A DNA stretch of 64,000 nucleotides from the NCBI GenBank assembly GCA_002102555.1, contig MCFL01000045.1, positions 1 to 64,000 on the forward strand, given 5' to 3'. The notes below the pieces were generated by a model. The model did no database searches. It was not told the origin of the DNA and worked only from the letters and a program-made list of their open reading frames with translations. This stretch comes from Catenaria anguillulae PL171 (taxonomy: Eukaryota; Blastocladiomycota; Blastocladiomycetes; Blastocladiales; Catenariaceae). Positions within the stretch are counted from its first letter, which is position 1, and each line of letters begins with the position of its first letter. This document shows, piece after piece, positions 1 to 11,356 of the stretch. Made by a program: the position numbers and the translations under genes.

Positions 1-2018
1 ATGTGGGTTCCGTGTGGATCATGGTGGCCAGCAAGTTGATGGCCGTGCTCGACAGCGGCGCCAAGTCGAGCCGGGTAAACACATTGGCCAGCGACTGTGG
101 CAGCGTCGTGTCAATCAAGTTGCGCATCTCGGGCCCATTAACCGTCTGCATCATGTGGTAGACAAACTTGAGCAGCGACTTTGTCCACTGGACACGCTCA
201 AGTGGGTCCGTCGGCGACGAAATGAGCTTCAAATGTGCCGGGTCTGTTTCTTGTTGGATGCGAGCCACCAACTTGGCGAGCCCGCCGGCCCCGTGGAAAG
301 CGGCGAATGCCGTTGGGAAACCATACACAGCGGAATCCATGATATTGACAAATTTAGCCGCCATGCGCAGATGCACGTCGGTGGCGTCGAGAATGTGAAC
401 CAGGACAGTCATGAGCCCGGCGTTGAGCAGCATGGTGCCCGAGACTTGGAGCGTGAGCAAGTAGGATATGAGGCCGTGCATGGCGTCCATGTACTCGTGA
501 GGGATTGGAACGACATCCACAACGGTGGTGGTGACGGCTGGCGAGACTGGAGAAGTGACAGAGACGGGCGACGTCACATCCGCAGACCCAGATGCCGATG
601 CCGAAGATGTGCTGAAGACGCGGCCACCGGCCAAAAACAAAGCCACCTTGCGCAAGGAGCTGAGCAACGTGCCATGAGACACACTGGCATTGAGGGCAAC
701 CAACAAATCGTTCAACTTGCCGCGATACCTCGCGATTCCCGTGAGCGCATGCGCGGCAGCCACCTTGAGCTGCCATGCACCCGCATGCAATGCCTCGGTC
801 GGTGCGGCCACCAACTCGGCCAGCTCGGCAACCAAATCCCGCACAACCACTTTGCTCGCCATGGCCTGGTCCTCTGACAGAATGTACACTGCGACCGCAA
901 TGGCCATGACGCGCACACTTGCGAGCTTTTCGCGCATGCTCAGGTCGCCGGACCCGAGTGCACGCGCAACAACGACGCGATGTTTGAGATGAAACGCCGG
1001 GTGCGGGCCTTCTTGGACGTAAGCGACCGAGGCTGTTGTGGCGCCGCCCGTGGTGACGAGCGATTGCAGGACAGCCTCTGCATTGGACCGTGCCGAGGTG
1101 CGTGGCGGGTAAGGCACTTGATGTGTGGCAATAAGTTCTGTCACGAGATCGGGCGGCGAGGCCGAGACCATGGCGGCGGGGACTTGAATGCGGACCGACC
1201 CTTCGGGAAGCGGTACGGTTGTGTCGGTGGACGTTGGCGTCGTCGACGCCGACGCAGATGCGGGAGGAGGGCGGTAGAAGGAGAAATCCACATCACCCAT
1301 ATCGTCGGCAACCATGTAGTCTGCTGCCACAATTTGCGCCAGCGTGTCGTCGCGTGGGGTAAGCGGCTGTGCGAGCGTCGAGAGGCGATCGAGCGAAATG
1401 GCAAACGAGGACTTGAGTTGGCGCTGAAGTGATGCGCGCTGGGCAGGTCGGAGCAACAGCCAGAGGGTGTGGTGCAGAATGTCGAGGTCTTGAGCGCACA
1501 GCAGGTCATTCAGATGCTATAGAGCATGTACGGACGGTTAAATGAAAAGGAAATGAAGTGCAGAACGAGTGGAACGAAATGAAAACGAACCTCAAAGGAC
1601 GAATACAGGGCACGATTGGCGCAATTTTCAAGCAGCACTCTGGTAAAGGAAAGGATGGCCAGCAGCAGGTTCTTGCGTTCCTCAGGCAGTGGGACCGGGT
1701 TCATGTGCGAAAAGTCGCCCTCCTTGCAAAGCACGGCCAGCAAGTCGTCAAAGCGGTTGAGCACGGGAATCCAAGAATAGAGATCGCCGCGCGGGTATGG
1801 CCATTCATTGCCCACTTGGGTGGCCGTGTGGAGCGGAATCTCGTGCTCTGGGCACGACTCGATTGTGGCAATCAGCGACTTGAGGGGCCCCGGCTGTCAT
1901 GTGATGTGGGCGAGCATGTCAGTAGGGGTGGGGAGGTGGGGGCAAGAGTGAATGAAATAATGGTATGGACACGAACCGGATCGGCCGGCCGCCGTGAAGG
2001 CGATTTTGTGATCTTCAT
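1..2018 (-). CDS. TOM1: TOM1/HUWE1-family HECT E3 ubiquitin ligase, N-terminal part (continues past window edge)
   Basis: Giant HECT E3 ligases of this family (yeast Tom1, animal HUWE1) ubiquitinate nuclear and ribosomal proteins. Only the N-terminal armadillo-like region (DUF908/DUF913) lies here; the HECT domain would be beyond position 1. I read three exons: 2018-1977, 1893-1591 and 1516 to the edge. The first codes MKITKSPSRRPADP, the second carries the family signature WPYPRGDLYSWIPVLNRFD, and the third begins HLNDLLCAQDLDILHHTLWL and later has SVAYVQEGPHPAFHLKHR and HGTLLSSLRKVALFL, all typical of the family. The phases join exactly. Both introns start with GTTCGT and end in AG. Large open frames on the + strand across this stretch are shadows. 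The start is the first ATG in frame with exon 2. Family call is secure; exact N-terminus is moderately sure. Confidence 0.88.
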
Positions 2019-2570
2019 GGGTAGCGACCGATGAAAGACAGGCGATCTGCGAGTGAGAGGCTGATCAAAATGGATACGCGGCGGTGAATACTATACAAAT
2101 CTGCTGCTCCCAGGGGTTGGTGGTCAATGGTCAGGGTTTGAGCGAGACAGAGGGAAAGGCGCCTCCCATCGGCATCGCATCAAATAGGCAAGAGATGCAC
2201 GTACATTGAGTCAAAAGTCAAAGTGCGCAAAGTTCCAAATCATGAATGAGTCAAAGGATTGGGTCCATGCACTTGTGGTAATGTTGCAATTGCAATGTAC
2301 CATAAATTTTACTTTGAGTCAGTCGTGATGAGTGATCGGCATCTGCTTGGATCGGTGTGCTGGATCGACGGGACAAAGGCAGCACACAGGCAGCACACAG
2401 TGTGGCACCTGCATGGCGCAGCTCAGGAGGTAACGAGTCAAAGGGATACTACGTGAGTGTACATTGCCTCAATCTCTTGAAATTCATACAAATCTCCACA
2501 CCACTACCACCAATTGCAAGGCAACCAACCTGCAAACAAAAACAAAAAATCTTCCAAGTTTCCCACACGA

Positions 2571-4642
2571 TCAACCAACCTGCCCATCCACCGACGACCC
2601 ATCTCCACCTGCCCCTTTCCCCATCCCATACGCCGCATCCAGCGCGTTCGCGTCCCGATACCGAAACACCCGAGCCTGTGGATGACTCGGTCCCACCCAC
2701 CCGTACTCTTGCCCTGATGAGGACGGGCGGACATGCGCCTGATGTGGCGCCTGTGCATAAGCTGGCCCACTGACATGGTCACCAGATGCATATGCGTGGT
2801 GAGGGCCAGGAAGGTACACATGCTGGTGGTGTTGATGCTGGTTCTGATGGTAAAAGCTGAGCTCAACGCACTGGTCCAGTGACCCAGCAGGCGTCGAGTA
2901 GGCGTAAAAGGTCGATGAGGCACGCGGCCGCTGCATGTATTGTTGAGGTTCCGCATGAAACGGGCGGTAGGGGTGGTGCCGGTATCCCGGTCGAGACGCC
3001 CGTGGACCAGGGTTCGCGTGTGGTTGCCTCTGCCGCTGCTCCAGTTGCCTTTGCTGGTGCTGAACGCTTGTCGATGGCGGAACATGAGGCGCTGGCGCGT
3101 GATACACTGGCATGCCCTGCGCCAGAGGCTGAGGCGGCGGGCGATACACCATGTGTTGCTGTTGCTGATGCTGCGTGTGATGCATCTGTGGCGAATCGCC
3201 CGCCAGCTTGAAATTCCCATCAATCACGCCGTTGACGCCGCGCGCGTACACATCCACGTCGTCCGAATCTGTGGACGTTGTCGACTGCTGGGCCCACACG
3301 GAACTCGGCGCGTACAACGCCGACGACGTGTCCGATACACCCGACGCTGCATGGCTCACGCACGACGCAGAATCCTCCTCGTCGTATTGGTCCATTTCCT
3401 CATCCTCGTCGCCATATTCCTCGTCATCGTCCCCCAAGTCGTCAAAATCGCCCAACGCAGGTAAAAGCGCAAGCGGCGGCGCAAAATCCAAGTACTTTGG
3501 CTCGTTTTGAGTCAGAATCACGAGCCCTTTGCCGGGCGTGTAAACGGGCTGCGGATGCAGCTGATGCGGCACAGGCGATGCAGATGCGGGCGTTTGAGAT
3601 GCAGAATTGGACGTGGTCGATCTGCGGTTCCATGACCGCATTGATACGTCGTCTTGGTCAGAATGCGAAATCGTGGCTGTTGACATCGTGAGAGCTTGCC
3701 GGGCAATCGCAATGAGGGCGTCGGCAGTGCACATGAGCACCATATCCACGACGTGGGCGGCCTTGGATTCGCCCGACTCGGGTGCAGCACGAAATCGCAA
3801 ATGGCAAATCCCATCCATGGCCTTGGCTTTCGTAATCTCCTCTTGCACACGATTGCGGGCACTTGGGTCGACCAAATCGAGCAAACTTCGGCCAACGATC
3901 CACGATGGCGACGACGGTGGCGACAATGCGGCACCCTGACCAAAGATTTCGCACGCATTCGGTGATGCAAACACGACTTTGAGGTTGGCTGTGAAACGGT
4001 CAATCAGGAGACACGTCCTTGCATCTGAAATGGCGGCGACTGCAGCATCCCATGATTGCGGTGATGGAGGTTCGGCGGTCGGTTCGGCTGTGGCAACAGT
4101 TTTGGAGACGTCGGCAACGCTGGCTTGCGGCTCTGCTGGTGTTGTGCTGGACGTTGCTTTTGTCCACGACTTCGATATCACAACGCCGTTGCTTTCGATG
4201 AAATGCAATTCTTGGCCAGTGACCTCGCGTGCTGCATACACACGTGCCAACATATTTGCACAGCACGTCAGAAGTGTTCCCACACCGAAACGTACAATTG
4301 CGAGTGTACAGACGTACCACGCAGAGTCTCGTGTTCGTCGGCTCGGCAAGTCGACGCCACAATCCCACCCGATGTCAAATTGCTGACAATGCTCACCTTG
4401 ATGAAATGGCCTTGCTTGTGCCGCATGTGACAATGCACCACGACGGCGACCTTTTCCTGCGCAATGGTTTGTGCGTGCAGCGCACGGCATGCCGGAATTT
4501 CGTCGTCGCGAAAGAAATCGTAAGCGGGGCGGCCAACGACTTCGCTCGGTGCGTAGCCCAAAAGCGTCGTGACCGAGGGCGAGACATATTGGTACCGCCC
4601 GTCGGGTGAAAGATCATGGAACGAGATGAAGTTGGCATGCAT
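2571..4642 (-). CDS. Tandem PAS-domain protein (WC-1-like PAS type)
   Basis: Two exons, 4642-4318 and 4231-2571, joined over an 86-nt GTACGT...GCAG intron, give 661 residues. Residues about 3-100 form a PAS domain with the fungal signature NFISFHDLSPDGRYQYVSPS followed by TTLLGYAPSEVVG. A second, more diverged PAS lies around residues 150-265 (TCLLIDRFTANLKVVFASPN, then CHLRFRAAPESGE). The rest is acidic, then Gln/His/Pro-rich low complexity. Similar tandem PAS proteins occur in Mucoromycota and Basidiomycota, related to the PAS modules of white-collar regulators. I see no LOV cysteine motif (GRNCRFLQ type), GATA finger or kinase domain, so flavin light sensing is not supported. A ligand-binding or protein-interaction sensor role is inference. 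The ATG at 4642 places the PAS at the very N-terminus, as in homologues. Confidence 0.8.
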
Positions 4643-5380
4643 GGCTGTTGACTGGCCGTGGATGAATGATTGACAGGGACGGAAGAATGATCAACAATGA
4701 TCCAATTGTGCACTGCGGCTGGGAAGCCAAACTGAACAGAACAAAACGGGGGTGGTGGGCGTCGAGAAGGGAATGTTGGCAACGTTGGTCTGAAATGCAG
4801 AGGGTGGACGATGAGGCGCTTGCTCAGTCTCTTTCATGGAGGTGTGCATTATGTCCGGGAAGGAATGGAGCTACAACATATGGAATGACTTGAAAACTCT
4901 ATTGACAAAACAATGTCTGGAGCTCATCACTGATCAGAACCGGAGCGAGGCAAGAGCTCTCTGATCATGTTTCGCCGTATTGCCAGCATCGTTCGCTGAT
5001 AAGGCACAGCATATTTATGTGGCGCCAACCGAAATAGAGGAGGAGGGACTGTTCTCAATGGTATGTACATAAAGTACCAAGAATACTACTCGAGCTTTGG
5101 CCATCAGCGGACGATTCCGGACAGGATGTATTGGCCCCTTCTGGACTGGCGGACAGTCTGCCAAGAACTGCACCAGATCTTGACCAAGTTGTACCCTACT
5201 TCTTGGTCCGGAATGAAGGCGAGGAATAGAGAGCGTGTGCGGCAACCTCTGATAATACATCTCCATGAAGATATTAGTTCAATCGCCGCTTCATTGTACA
5301 ACACAACAACCTTAACCCTGGAAAGTGGAAGGGCGAGATGAAAAAGTATTGATCGCCTCACTGCTACATAGCAACACAGC
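4643..5380. other. Divergent intergenic region between PAS gene and 7-TM gene
   Basis: About 740 bases that should hold the promoters of both the leftward PAS gene and the rightward 7-TM gene. Short overlapping frames on both strands (for example 5015-5421) have no family signature and no splice logic. I see no RNA gene or clear motif. Confidence 0.4.
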
Positions 5381-6619
5381 ATGACCCTCGGCATTATCTC
5401 AAACCATGTTGTCACGAGCACTTACCCTCCCGGCGACTTTGGTCTTTCTCACCCGTGGCTGCTGGCTTCGGTCGGCATGATCATCGCCAGTGTGCTTGGA
5501 TGCATCGTGTCGCTCGTCCTTGTCATGCCCAAACTCCTTCGAATGCGCAAGAAGCAGCCGCGGACACTGATTATCACCACGGCATGTCTCCTCATGTTGG
5601 TCGAATGCTTCAACCAGGCAAGAATTCTCCCCGATTTCTACATGGGCAGTGTCAATCTCGTGCATTACTATGGTGTCCGCACCTTTTCGTTCATCTTGCT
5701 GGGGCCATGCCTGACGCTCGTGGTCGTGTATCGTGTTTTGGCCTTGTTCCAAAGCGCCAATCAGCAGTTTTACATTCTGGTACTTGCGTACATTGCAAGT
5801 GCAATAGTCATCTTTGGCGCATCCTTGTCCATGTGGGATGCAACCCTGTCTGTGCTCTCTGTGGGAACCTTGGATGCCTGGCATTACCAATGGGTTTTGC
5901 CACCCTATGGCACCGTGGTTGGCAGCATGGTTCCGCTGAGCAACTTGATTCTGTGCATCATGTCGCTGCGAACCGATCTGGCGAGCGCCGGCGCGAGAAG
6001 AAAGAGTAAAGGCAGCCGGTCAAGCACGGAGCGGCTCAAGCAACTCTCACCCGTATCGCCCACTCCTACTCCTGCAGCTCACGCCAACGCACCAGCAACG
6101 CCCACGCGCTCGATAGAGTCTGTCACTGCACCACCTTCACTCGCTACGCAGCGCCCGCGCTCCATATCGAGCCGCATACAGGCCGCATACGACTCGATGG
6201 TGAGCCCTGCCGCCATTTCACTGTCACGCACCTCGTGGTTCCTCACGTTTGGTCAGTGCGCATGCTGGACTGCGTTTCTGTGCCTCGGCGCAATGCGCGC
6301 CGTACGCATCTCGCAGTGGACGCGCAATTGCTTTTATGACTTGCTGGGCTCTGTCATTTTGCTGCTCGAAGCGTCCTTTGAACGACTGTACCGGTTCGAG
6401 TACGAAAGGGCCAAGAGCCAAACCCGCTTGTTGACTGTCAGTGGGTTTATGGCTTTGACCAAGCCTGTTGGAGGTGGAGGATGTGCGGTCGGCAACGTCG
6501 GCGGGTTGGAATTGCTAAAGTCTGCTGTGAATGCTGGGGACGAGTATGGAGGCAAGAGCTCTGCAGGTTCAAGTTCTGTTACAGGAAGAGCCGCGGTGGG
6601 AGTGTCGAGCACGACCTGA
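5381..6619 (+). CDS. Seven-transmembrane protein of unknown family (receptor-like topology)
   Basis: A single exon coding 412 residues. I count seven hydrophobic segments: about residues 24-50 (starting PWLLASVGMIIASVLG), 62-80, 100-122, 128-150, 175-197, 282-303 and 312-332. Between helices 5 and 6 there is a roughly 80-residue Ser/Pro/Thr-rich basic loop (from SAGARRKSKGS to QRPRSISS), as in many G-protein-coupled receptors with a large third intracellular loop. The C-terminal tail is Gly/Ser-rich. I do not recognise a family: there is no DRY, STE2/STE3 or cAMP-receptor signature, and no retinal lysine motif. It could be a fungal GPCR-like sensor or another 7-TM family. The ATG at 5381 precedes the first helix at a reasonable distance. 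No intron is needed. Confidence 0.7.
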   Translation: MTLGIISNHVVTSTYPPGDFGLSHPWLLASVGMIIASVLGCIVSLVLVMPKLLRMRKKQPRTLIITTACLLMLVECFNQARILPDFYMGSVNLVHYYGVRTFSFILLGPCLTLVVVYRVLALFQSANQQFYILVLAYIASAIVIFGASLSMWDATLSVLSVGTLDAWHYQWVLPPYGTVVGSMVPLSNLILCIMSLRTDLASAGARRKSKGSRSSTERLKQLSPVSPTPTPAAHANAPATPTRSIESVTAPPSLATQRPRSISSRIQAAYDSMVSPAAISLSRTSWFLTFGQCACWTAFLCLGAMRAVRISQWTRNCFYDLLGSVILLLEASFERLYRFEYERAKSQTRLLTVSGFMALTKPVGGGGCAVGNVGGLELLKSAVNAGDEYGGKSSAGSSSVTGRAAVGVSSTT

Positions 6620-6713
6620 CCAAGACATACATCGTGTTCTTCTTACGGATTGGATACAGTTACATTTGCTATAAGCAGTGGACAGATACATCTTGGGACA
6701 ACTTACAGTAGAC

Positions 6714-9300
6714 TCACTCCACGTCTCCCAACATCCCAACCAACTCCTGCACCACCTCCCTCGTCAACTTGCCCATGCCCATCTCCTGCCCAACCTCGAC
6801 CAACTCCTCTACATACATGAACGTGCTTGGCGAATACCCCTGCTCACTCACCATTTCATACACCACAACCTTGGCCACCAACTTGATCGCCTCGGCTTCT
6901 CCAAAGTGCCCATAGCCACCCGCCATGGACCGCGCGTGCGTCACGTCCGCGTACCGCACCAGTTTGTCGTGCGTCAAGTCGTCCTCGGCGTGTGCTTGCA
7001 CTTCGCGAAACCAAGCGTCAGTCGCCCATCCGTATGTAGTGCGCAGCTTGAAGCGTGTCATGTTGAGTTGCGCAAGACGGCGCATGTAAAGGCGCTCAGA
7101 TTCCAGCGGGTCGGCGGGCGTGTCGGTGGGTTGCTGCGGAGGCGCGTCAGGATCTGGTTTGACCTTGACCAGCCGCACAGGCGCCATTGTCAAAGGAGCG
7201 GGTGGCGGAGGGAATGCAGTGGGTGGCCTTGGAGGCATAGACCGGTTGGATGTTGCAGCCGTGCGAGTTGGGGAAGGCGGGGTCGGAGGAATGAGTCGCA
7301 GGCGTTTTGTAGGTGGGCGATGAGGGGATGGTTGTGGGCTTTGCTCGTCTTCGCTTTCCGAACTGTCGCTGGATGAAGATGAAGCGGCCGACGAGGAAGA
7401 GTAGGCTTCAAAGGCCGTGCGTTTGCGCGATCCTTGTTTCGCTGAAACTGACTTGGGAGATGATGAACTGTCGGATTACTCACAAGTCAGCCATTCGCTT
7501 GTTTCCACACTGCACATGCAAGAAAAATGCGCACGTTTCAACCAACCGCCCCCTCTCTGGCGACCGATTCGGCACACTGGTCGTCTTGAACACGTACGGC
7601 GACGCTTGCGCCGCCCAATTCACCACCCATTCACCGTCCTTTGCGCTTGCACTTGCGGCAGCGGCCGCCAACCCACTCCCGACTTGCGCCTCCTTGAACA
7701 CAACCAAAGGCCTTGTTTCCAAATTACCGACATAGACCAGTCCCTTGTGCCCATCCGCTTCGCCCATGACGGTTGCACCGTACTCCTTGATCCATTGCTT
7801 GAGTAGCGGTGCCCAGTCGTCCGTGCCCCAGAGCGCACATGCGGCCTCCCCAAGGCGGTGGCGGGAAAAGGTCGAGGTGTCCGAGTCCATTTGCATGTAT
7901 TGGACGTCGAGATCATGCATGGTAACGGCAAAGTCAACAAGCGATTGTGAAAATAGGTCAAAGGCAGTGTGAGAATCGGTGCTTGGGATCACGACAGGGT
8001 TTGCGCGCCGTGACGACCAGGTGAAGAGTAAGGTGTTGAGGATTAGGACCTTGTTGAACTCGGTGAGTGAATCAAAGCGGCGAGGCGCGCTGCTGGTTGT
8101 CGAGCTGGATCCCGAGTCGGAATCCGAATCCGAATCCGATGATGATGATGATGACGAATCAGAAGAATCTGAAGATGGCGATGAGGAGGAAGATGACGAC
8201 GATGACAATACTACGACAGATTGCTTGGGCCCCGGGACTGGTGGAGCAGCAGATCGTGGAGCGGCAGTTGGATCAGGGGCAGGCAACGCTGATGAATGAG
8301 GTCGAACCGTCGGCACGGGAGAAGGATGTGCAGCAGCAACCTTGGGGAAGCGATTTGACAGATCGAGATAGCGATACGGCGCATTGGAAACAGTCCAATC
8401 CAAGATAAATCCAGCGTTTTCGGAGGGTTGTGAGGGATCGCGCACAAGCAAAGGTTGGATTTGTGCAAATCCATCAATCGATTGACACGGCTCGCCTGCC
8501 ATATCCTTGGTGAGCCTGGTCTGGATCGACTGCAATAAGCTTTTGCTTGTCTTGAGAGATGCCGGCCACAAGGTGAGAATCGCATCACACAACCGCACAT
8601 CGATCACTTGAACACGACGATGGGCGTTCGACCAAGTTGCAAACTTGATGAGCATTGTTTGCGCTGGTCCTTGGATGGCACGGGCAATATCGCGAATGAG
8701 TGTATGACCCGAGTGCGATTGGAGATTGCGTGGAAATGCGAGGGAATGATGTTGGCAGTTGGGGTGTTTTCGGACGAGGTCACCCCAAACAAACAGGATG
8801 GCGTGCATCACAAGGCAGCGGTTAAAGGAGCGGTATCGATGAAAGTATGGGCTGTTTTGACTTGGCTGTGGGAGGTTGGAGCGAGGCTGGAAGTCGTGTA
8901 TGAGCAAAGAGGGTTCCATTTCGCCAAACATGCTGGAATACCGATTGCTCGGCGGTGTTCCATCACGATTGTAATAGGGTTGAGCTGCTGGCAATTCACG
9001 ACCGCTTTGGGCGTCGTGGCCGTTGGCTTGCCAGCCACTTACAGGGTTGCGGTTGCAATGGCTTGGACTTGATTCCGATGGACCATTGGAGCGAACTTGG
9101 ACGATGATGTCGTTGCGATAGCTCGAGCTGTTGTCGTGAAGACGGTTCCCGCGATACCCACTGAGACCGCGAGTATCGTGCCTGGATGGCAGCCGGTCTT
9201 GGTCTTGCTTGAGGCGATGGGAAGAATGGTGTCTGCGGTCGTCCACCTGCCGGCGATGGTCGCGGCCCCGATCATCATGGTCGCGGTGATAGCTTGACAT
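6714..9300 (-). CDS. Unrecognised protein with a duplicated internal module and Ser/Asp-rich linkers
   Basis: Two exons fit well: from about 9300 to 7535, then 7467-6714, joined across a GTGCGC...GACAG intron of 67 nt containing a GGCTGAC branch-like site. The N-terminus is Arg/His/Asp-rich (MSSYHRDHDDRGRDHRRQVD). Two copies of a roughly 150-residue module follow: one starts FNRCLVMHAILFVWGDLVR and ends FILDWTVSNAPYRYLD, the other starts FNKVLILNTLLFTWSSRRA and ends WVVNWAAQASPYVFKT. They are separated by Pro/Ala and Ser/Asp runs. The C-terminal exon ends in a helical region (TTYGWATDAWFREVQAHAED, then GGYGHFGEAEAIKLVAK). I do not recognise any family; the composition suggests a nuclear protein. 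The start is uncertain: the frame stays open to 9432, and possible upstream exons to 9695 (a GTAAGT donor near 9507) could extend it. Confidence 0.6.
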
Positions 9301-9695
9301 GCTGTTGGCTGGTAACTGGGCGCATATGGTTTGAATGCGCCGAGTGTCGATACTCACCACGTCTCGCAGATTCATGTGTTTCTCGCTTTTTGGTTGTGGA
9401 GGGTTTGGATGGAGACCTGCATGATCACTCACAGTCCCACACGTGATTTAGCTCCCTGAGACTTCGGTCCTTGTCGGCCAGAGATGTACTTACTTGACTG
9501 TGCCGCTTGTCGCCGCCTCGACTCGGAGTCAACCTCGCGAACGTTCATTAGATGCCGCATTTCAACTTGAAATGCCAGTAATCCAACGACGACCGCCGCG
9601 ACCCCTGCCTCAAATCTGTCGCCAACCGGACCACAGCCTGAAAGCGGTGGGAATTGACAGGAACTGACATGGTCACGGCCAAAAGTCGCTTCCAT

Positions 9696-11356
9696 TGACC
9701 CTGCTCATGGACGTCTGGGCGCTCAAAACTCGGTCACGTTTCCCGAAGACGAAACGCCCGTCGGCCGCCTGTCCATTTCTGCCCAATTCCAATCAGGACA
9801 ATTGCACAGTGGAAGCGAGAACCATTGCTCTGTCGCCTGCATTCGCCAACCCACGCATCATCATTTGGACAAAGTGCAAATGGCACTGCCGCTCCAAAAA
9901 CCTTCATGCAACCCTCTTTGCCGCCCAGCACATGGCTGACAACTGCCAGGACTCCGCCAGCTCGATCACGGTCCACCAGTCGCACGCCTCCATACCCGTA
10001 TCCCTCCACTAGTGCTTGGCCATGAACCTGCCCAACGACTCGCTTGCGGGCAAGCGTGCGCCGGGAAACGACCCGCAATACATGTGAATCAAGCACGAAA
10101 TCACCAAACTCATGGACCACTTGCTTTCCACAATGAAGACAGGCTTTACGTCCTGGTCGATTGAGCGCGCGAATTTACACAACACGGCTTTGACATACCT
10201 TTGACCTGGCCGCGAGCATGGCCTTGGACACATAGACGAGCCCGCCCTGATCTTCGATGTGCTGCCCATGGGCTATTTACCAACAACACGCAGTCACTTG
10301 GCGCTGGCATGTCCAGAGTTGCGAGATAGAGATTAGATTCGGGCACGTGACGGCATCGGCGGTGGCCGGCATGGGCTCCAGTTGGATGCGCGCCTCGTAC
10401 ATGCTCATGTTTCTGCTCACCTGGACGTGCGCTGCGGCTGTGAATGTCGCCATGTACGTTGTGATGGGTGCTTGCTTGTCGAGCGGGATCGCTTGGGATG
10501 TGGGAATGCATGGTGTGCCAGGGTGGGTATCCGCGGTATTAGCAAGCGTGACGAGGCATTGCATTGGCTGGCTGATGTTGTTGACCCAAAGCGCCGGTTT
10601 CCTTGGAACTGTGTCCTAGGTGGTTTGTTGCAACTGGGATGTTGATTTTGTTCACTCGAGGGTTGACCTGTTTATGTATGCATTTCCCGTCTGTGCTCTA
10701 TGTAGACTGTTGAGCAAAACTCATGACAGGCACCCAAAACACAGGAAACTAGTTGGAATCGTGAGCATCATTTCGGAACCGCAGAGGTGGGAGGGGAACC
10801 TTGTTTAGCATTCAGTCATGCATACTGACGGCCGCAACACGCGGCCATGTCTCTTGGACGCTCATTCCACCAGTGACGTGAAGAGAACGGAACCGCCCAG
10901 ACATTCCATTCACCAGCTGTCCCTCAATAAATGCGCATGAATGCAGGCCGGTCACGCCGGCAGGACCCCAAATTGCATTCATCGACTACACATATCACAC
11001 ATGGACGTCGGGACATGACCGCATGATCACCCCCCCCCCCCCGGAATGAAATTTCGAATCTCAAAAGTAGGCAAGCACATGACCGGTTTGGTGGCACTTT
11101 TGAACGTAAAAAGTCCACGCCCGACTCCATGGCCATGCATATGAGAGACATTACGGTAGTCATCAGGTACGGTACGTTAACACCCGAGTAGAGTTTTGGC
11201 GTTTTTGGGTGGTTTCAGACTGTGGTGGCAGAGATGTGGACTTTGAAGAAATACATTTGCTTTCAATTCGGAAACCAAGAGATTGACATAGCGATGAGCC
11301 ATCAACTACGGGAAGGACAATACCTTGTACGACAACCAAACACCTTACACCTTACC
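9696..11356. other. Poorly resolved region with short conflicting frames
   Basis: Frames on both strands overlap here without a clear winner. A + strand frame of 120 codons (10257-10619) has hydrophobic stretches, and the opposite strand carries short pieces such as EDQGGLVYVSKAMLAARSK just before a GTATGT donor near 10203. Neither extends into a recognisable protein, so this may be an undetected small gene with introns or a decayed one. A run of about 14 C lies at 11030-11043. From 10650 to 11350 I see nothing coding. Confidence 0.3.

Noticed and set aside
14-877. Long + strand open frame over the TOM1 region
   Set aside because: Composition is Arg/His/Gln-rich without pattern, and the opposite strand carries a conserved HUWE1/TOM1 frame with matching introns.
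2504-3223. Minus-strand 239-codon frame overlapping the PAS gene tail
   Set aside because: It lies in another frame of the low-complexity tail and shows no domain; the PAS frame runs through the same DNA.
10257-10619. + strand frame with hydrophobic stretches
   Set aside because: No family match, no clear start context, and conflicting frames on the other strand; kept only as part of an unresolved region.
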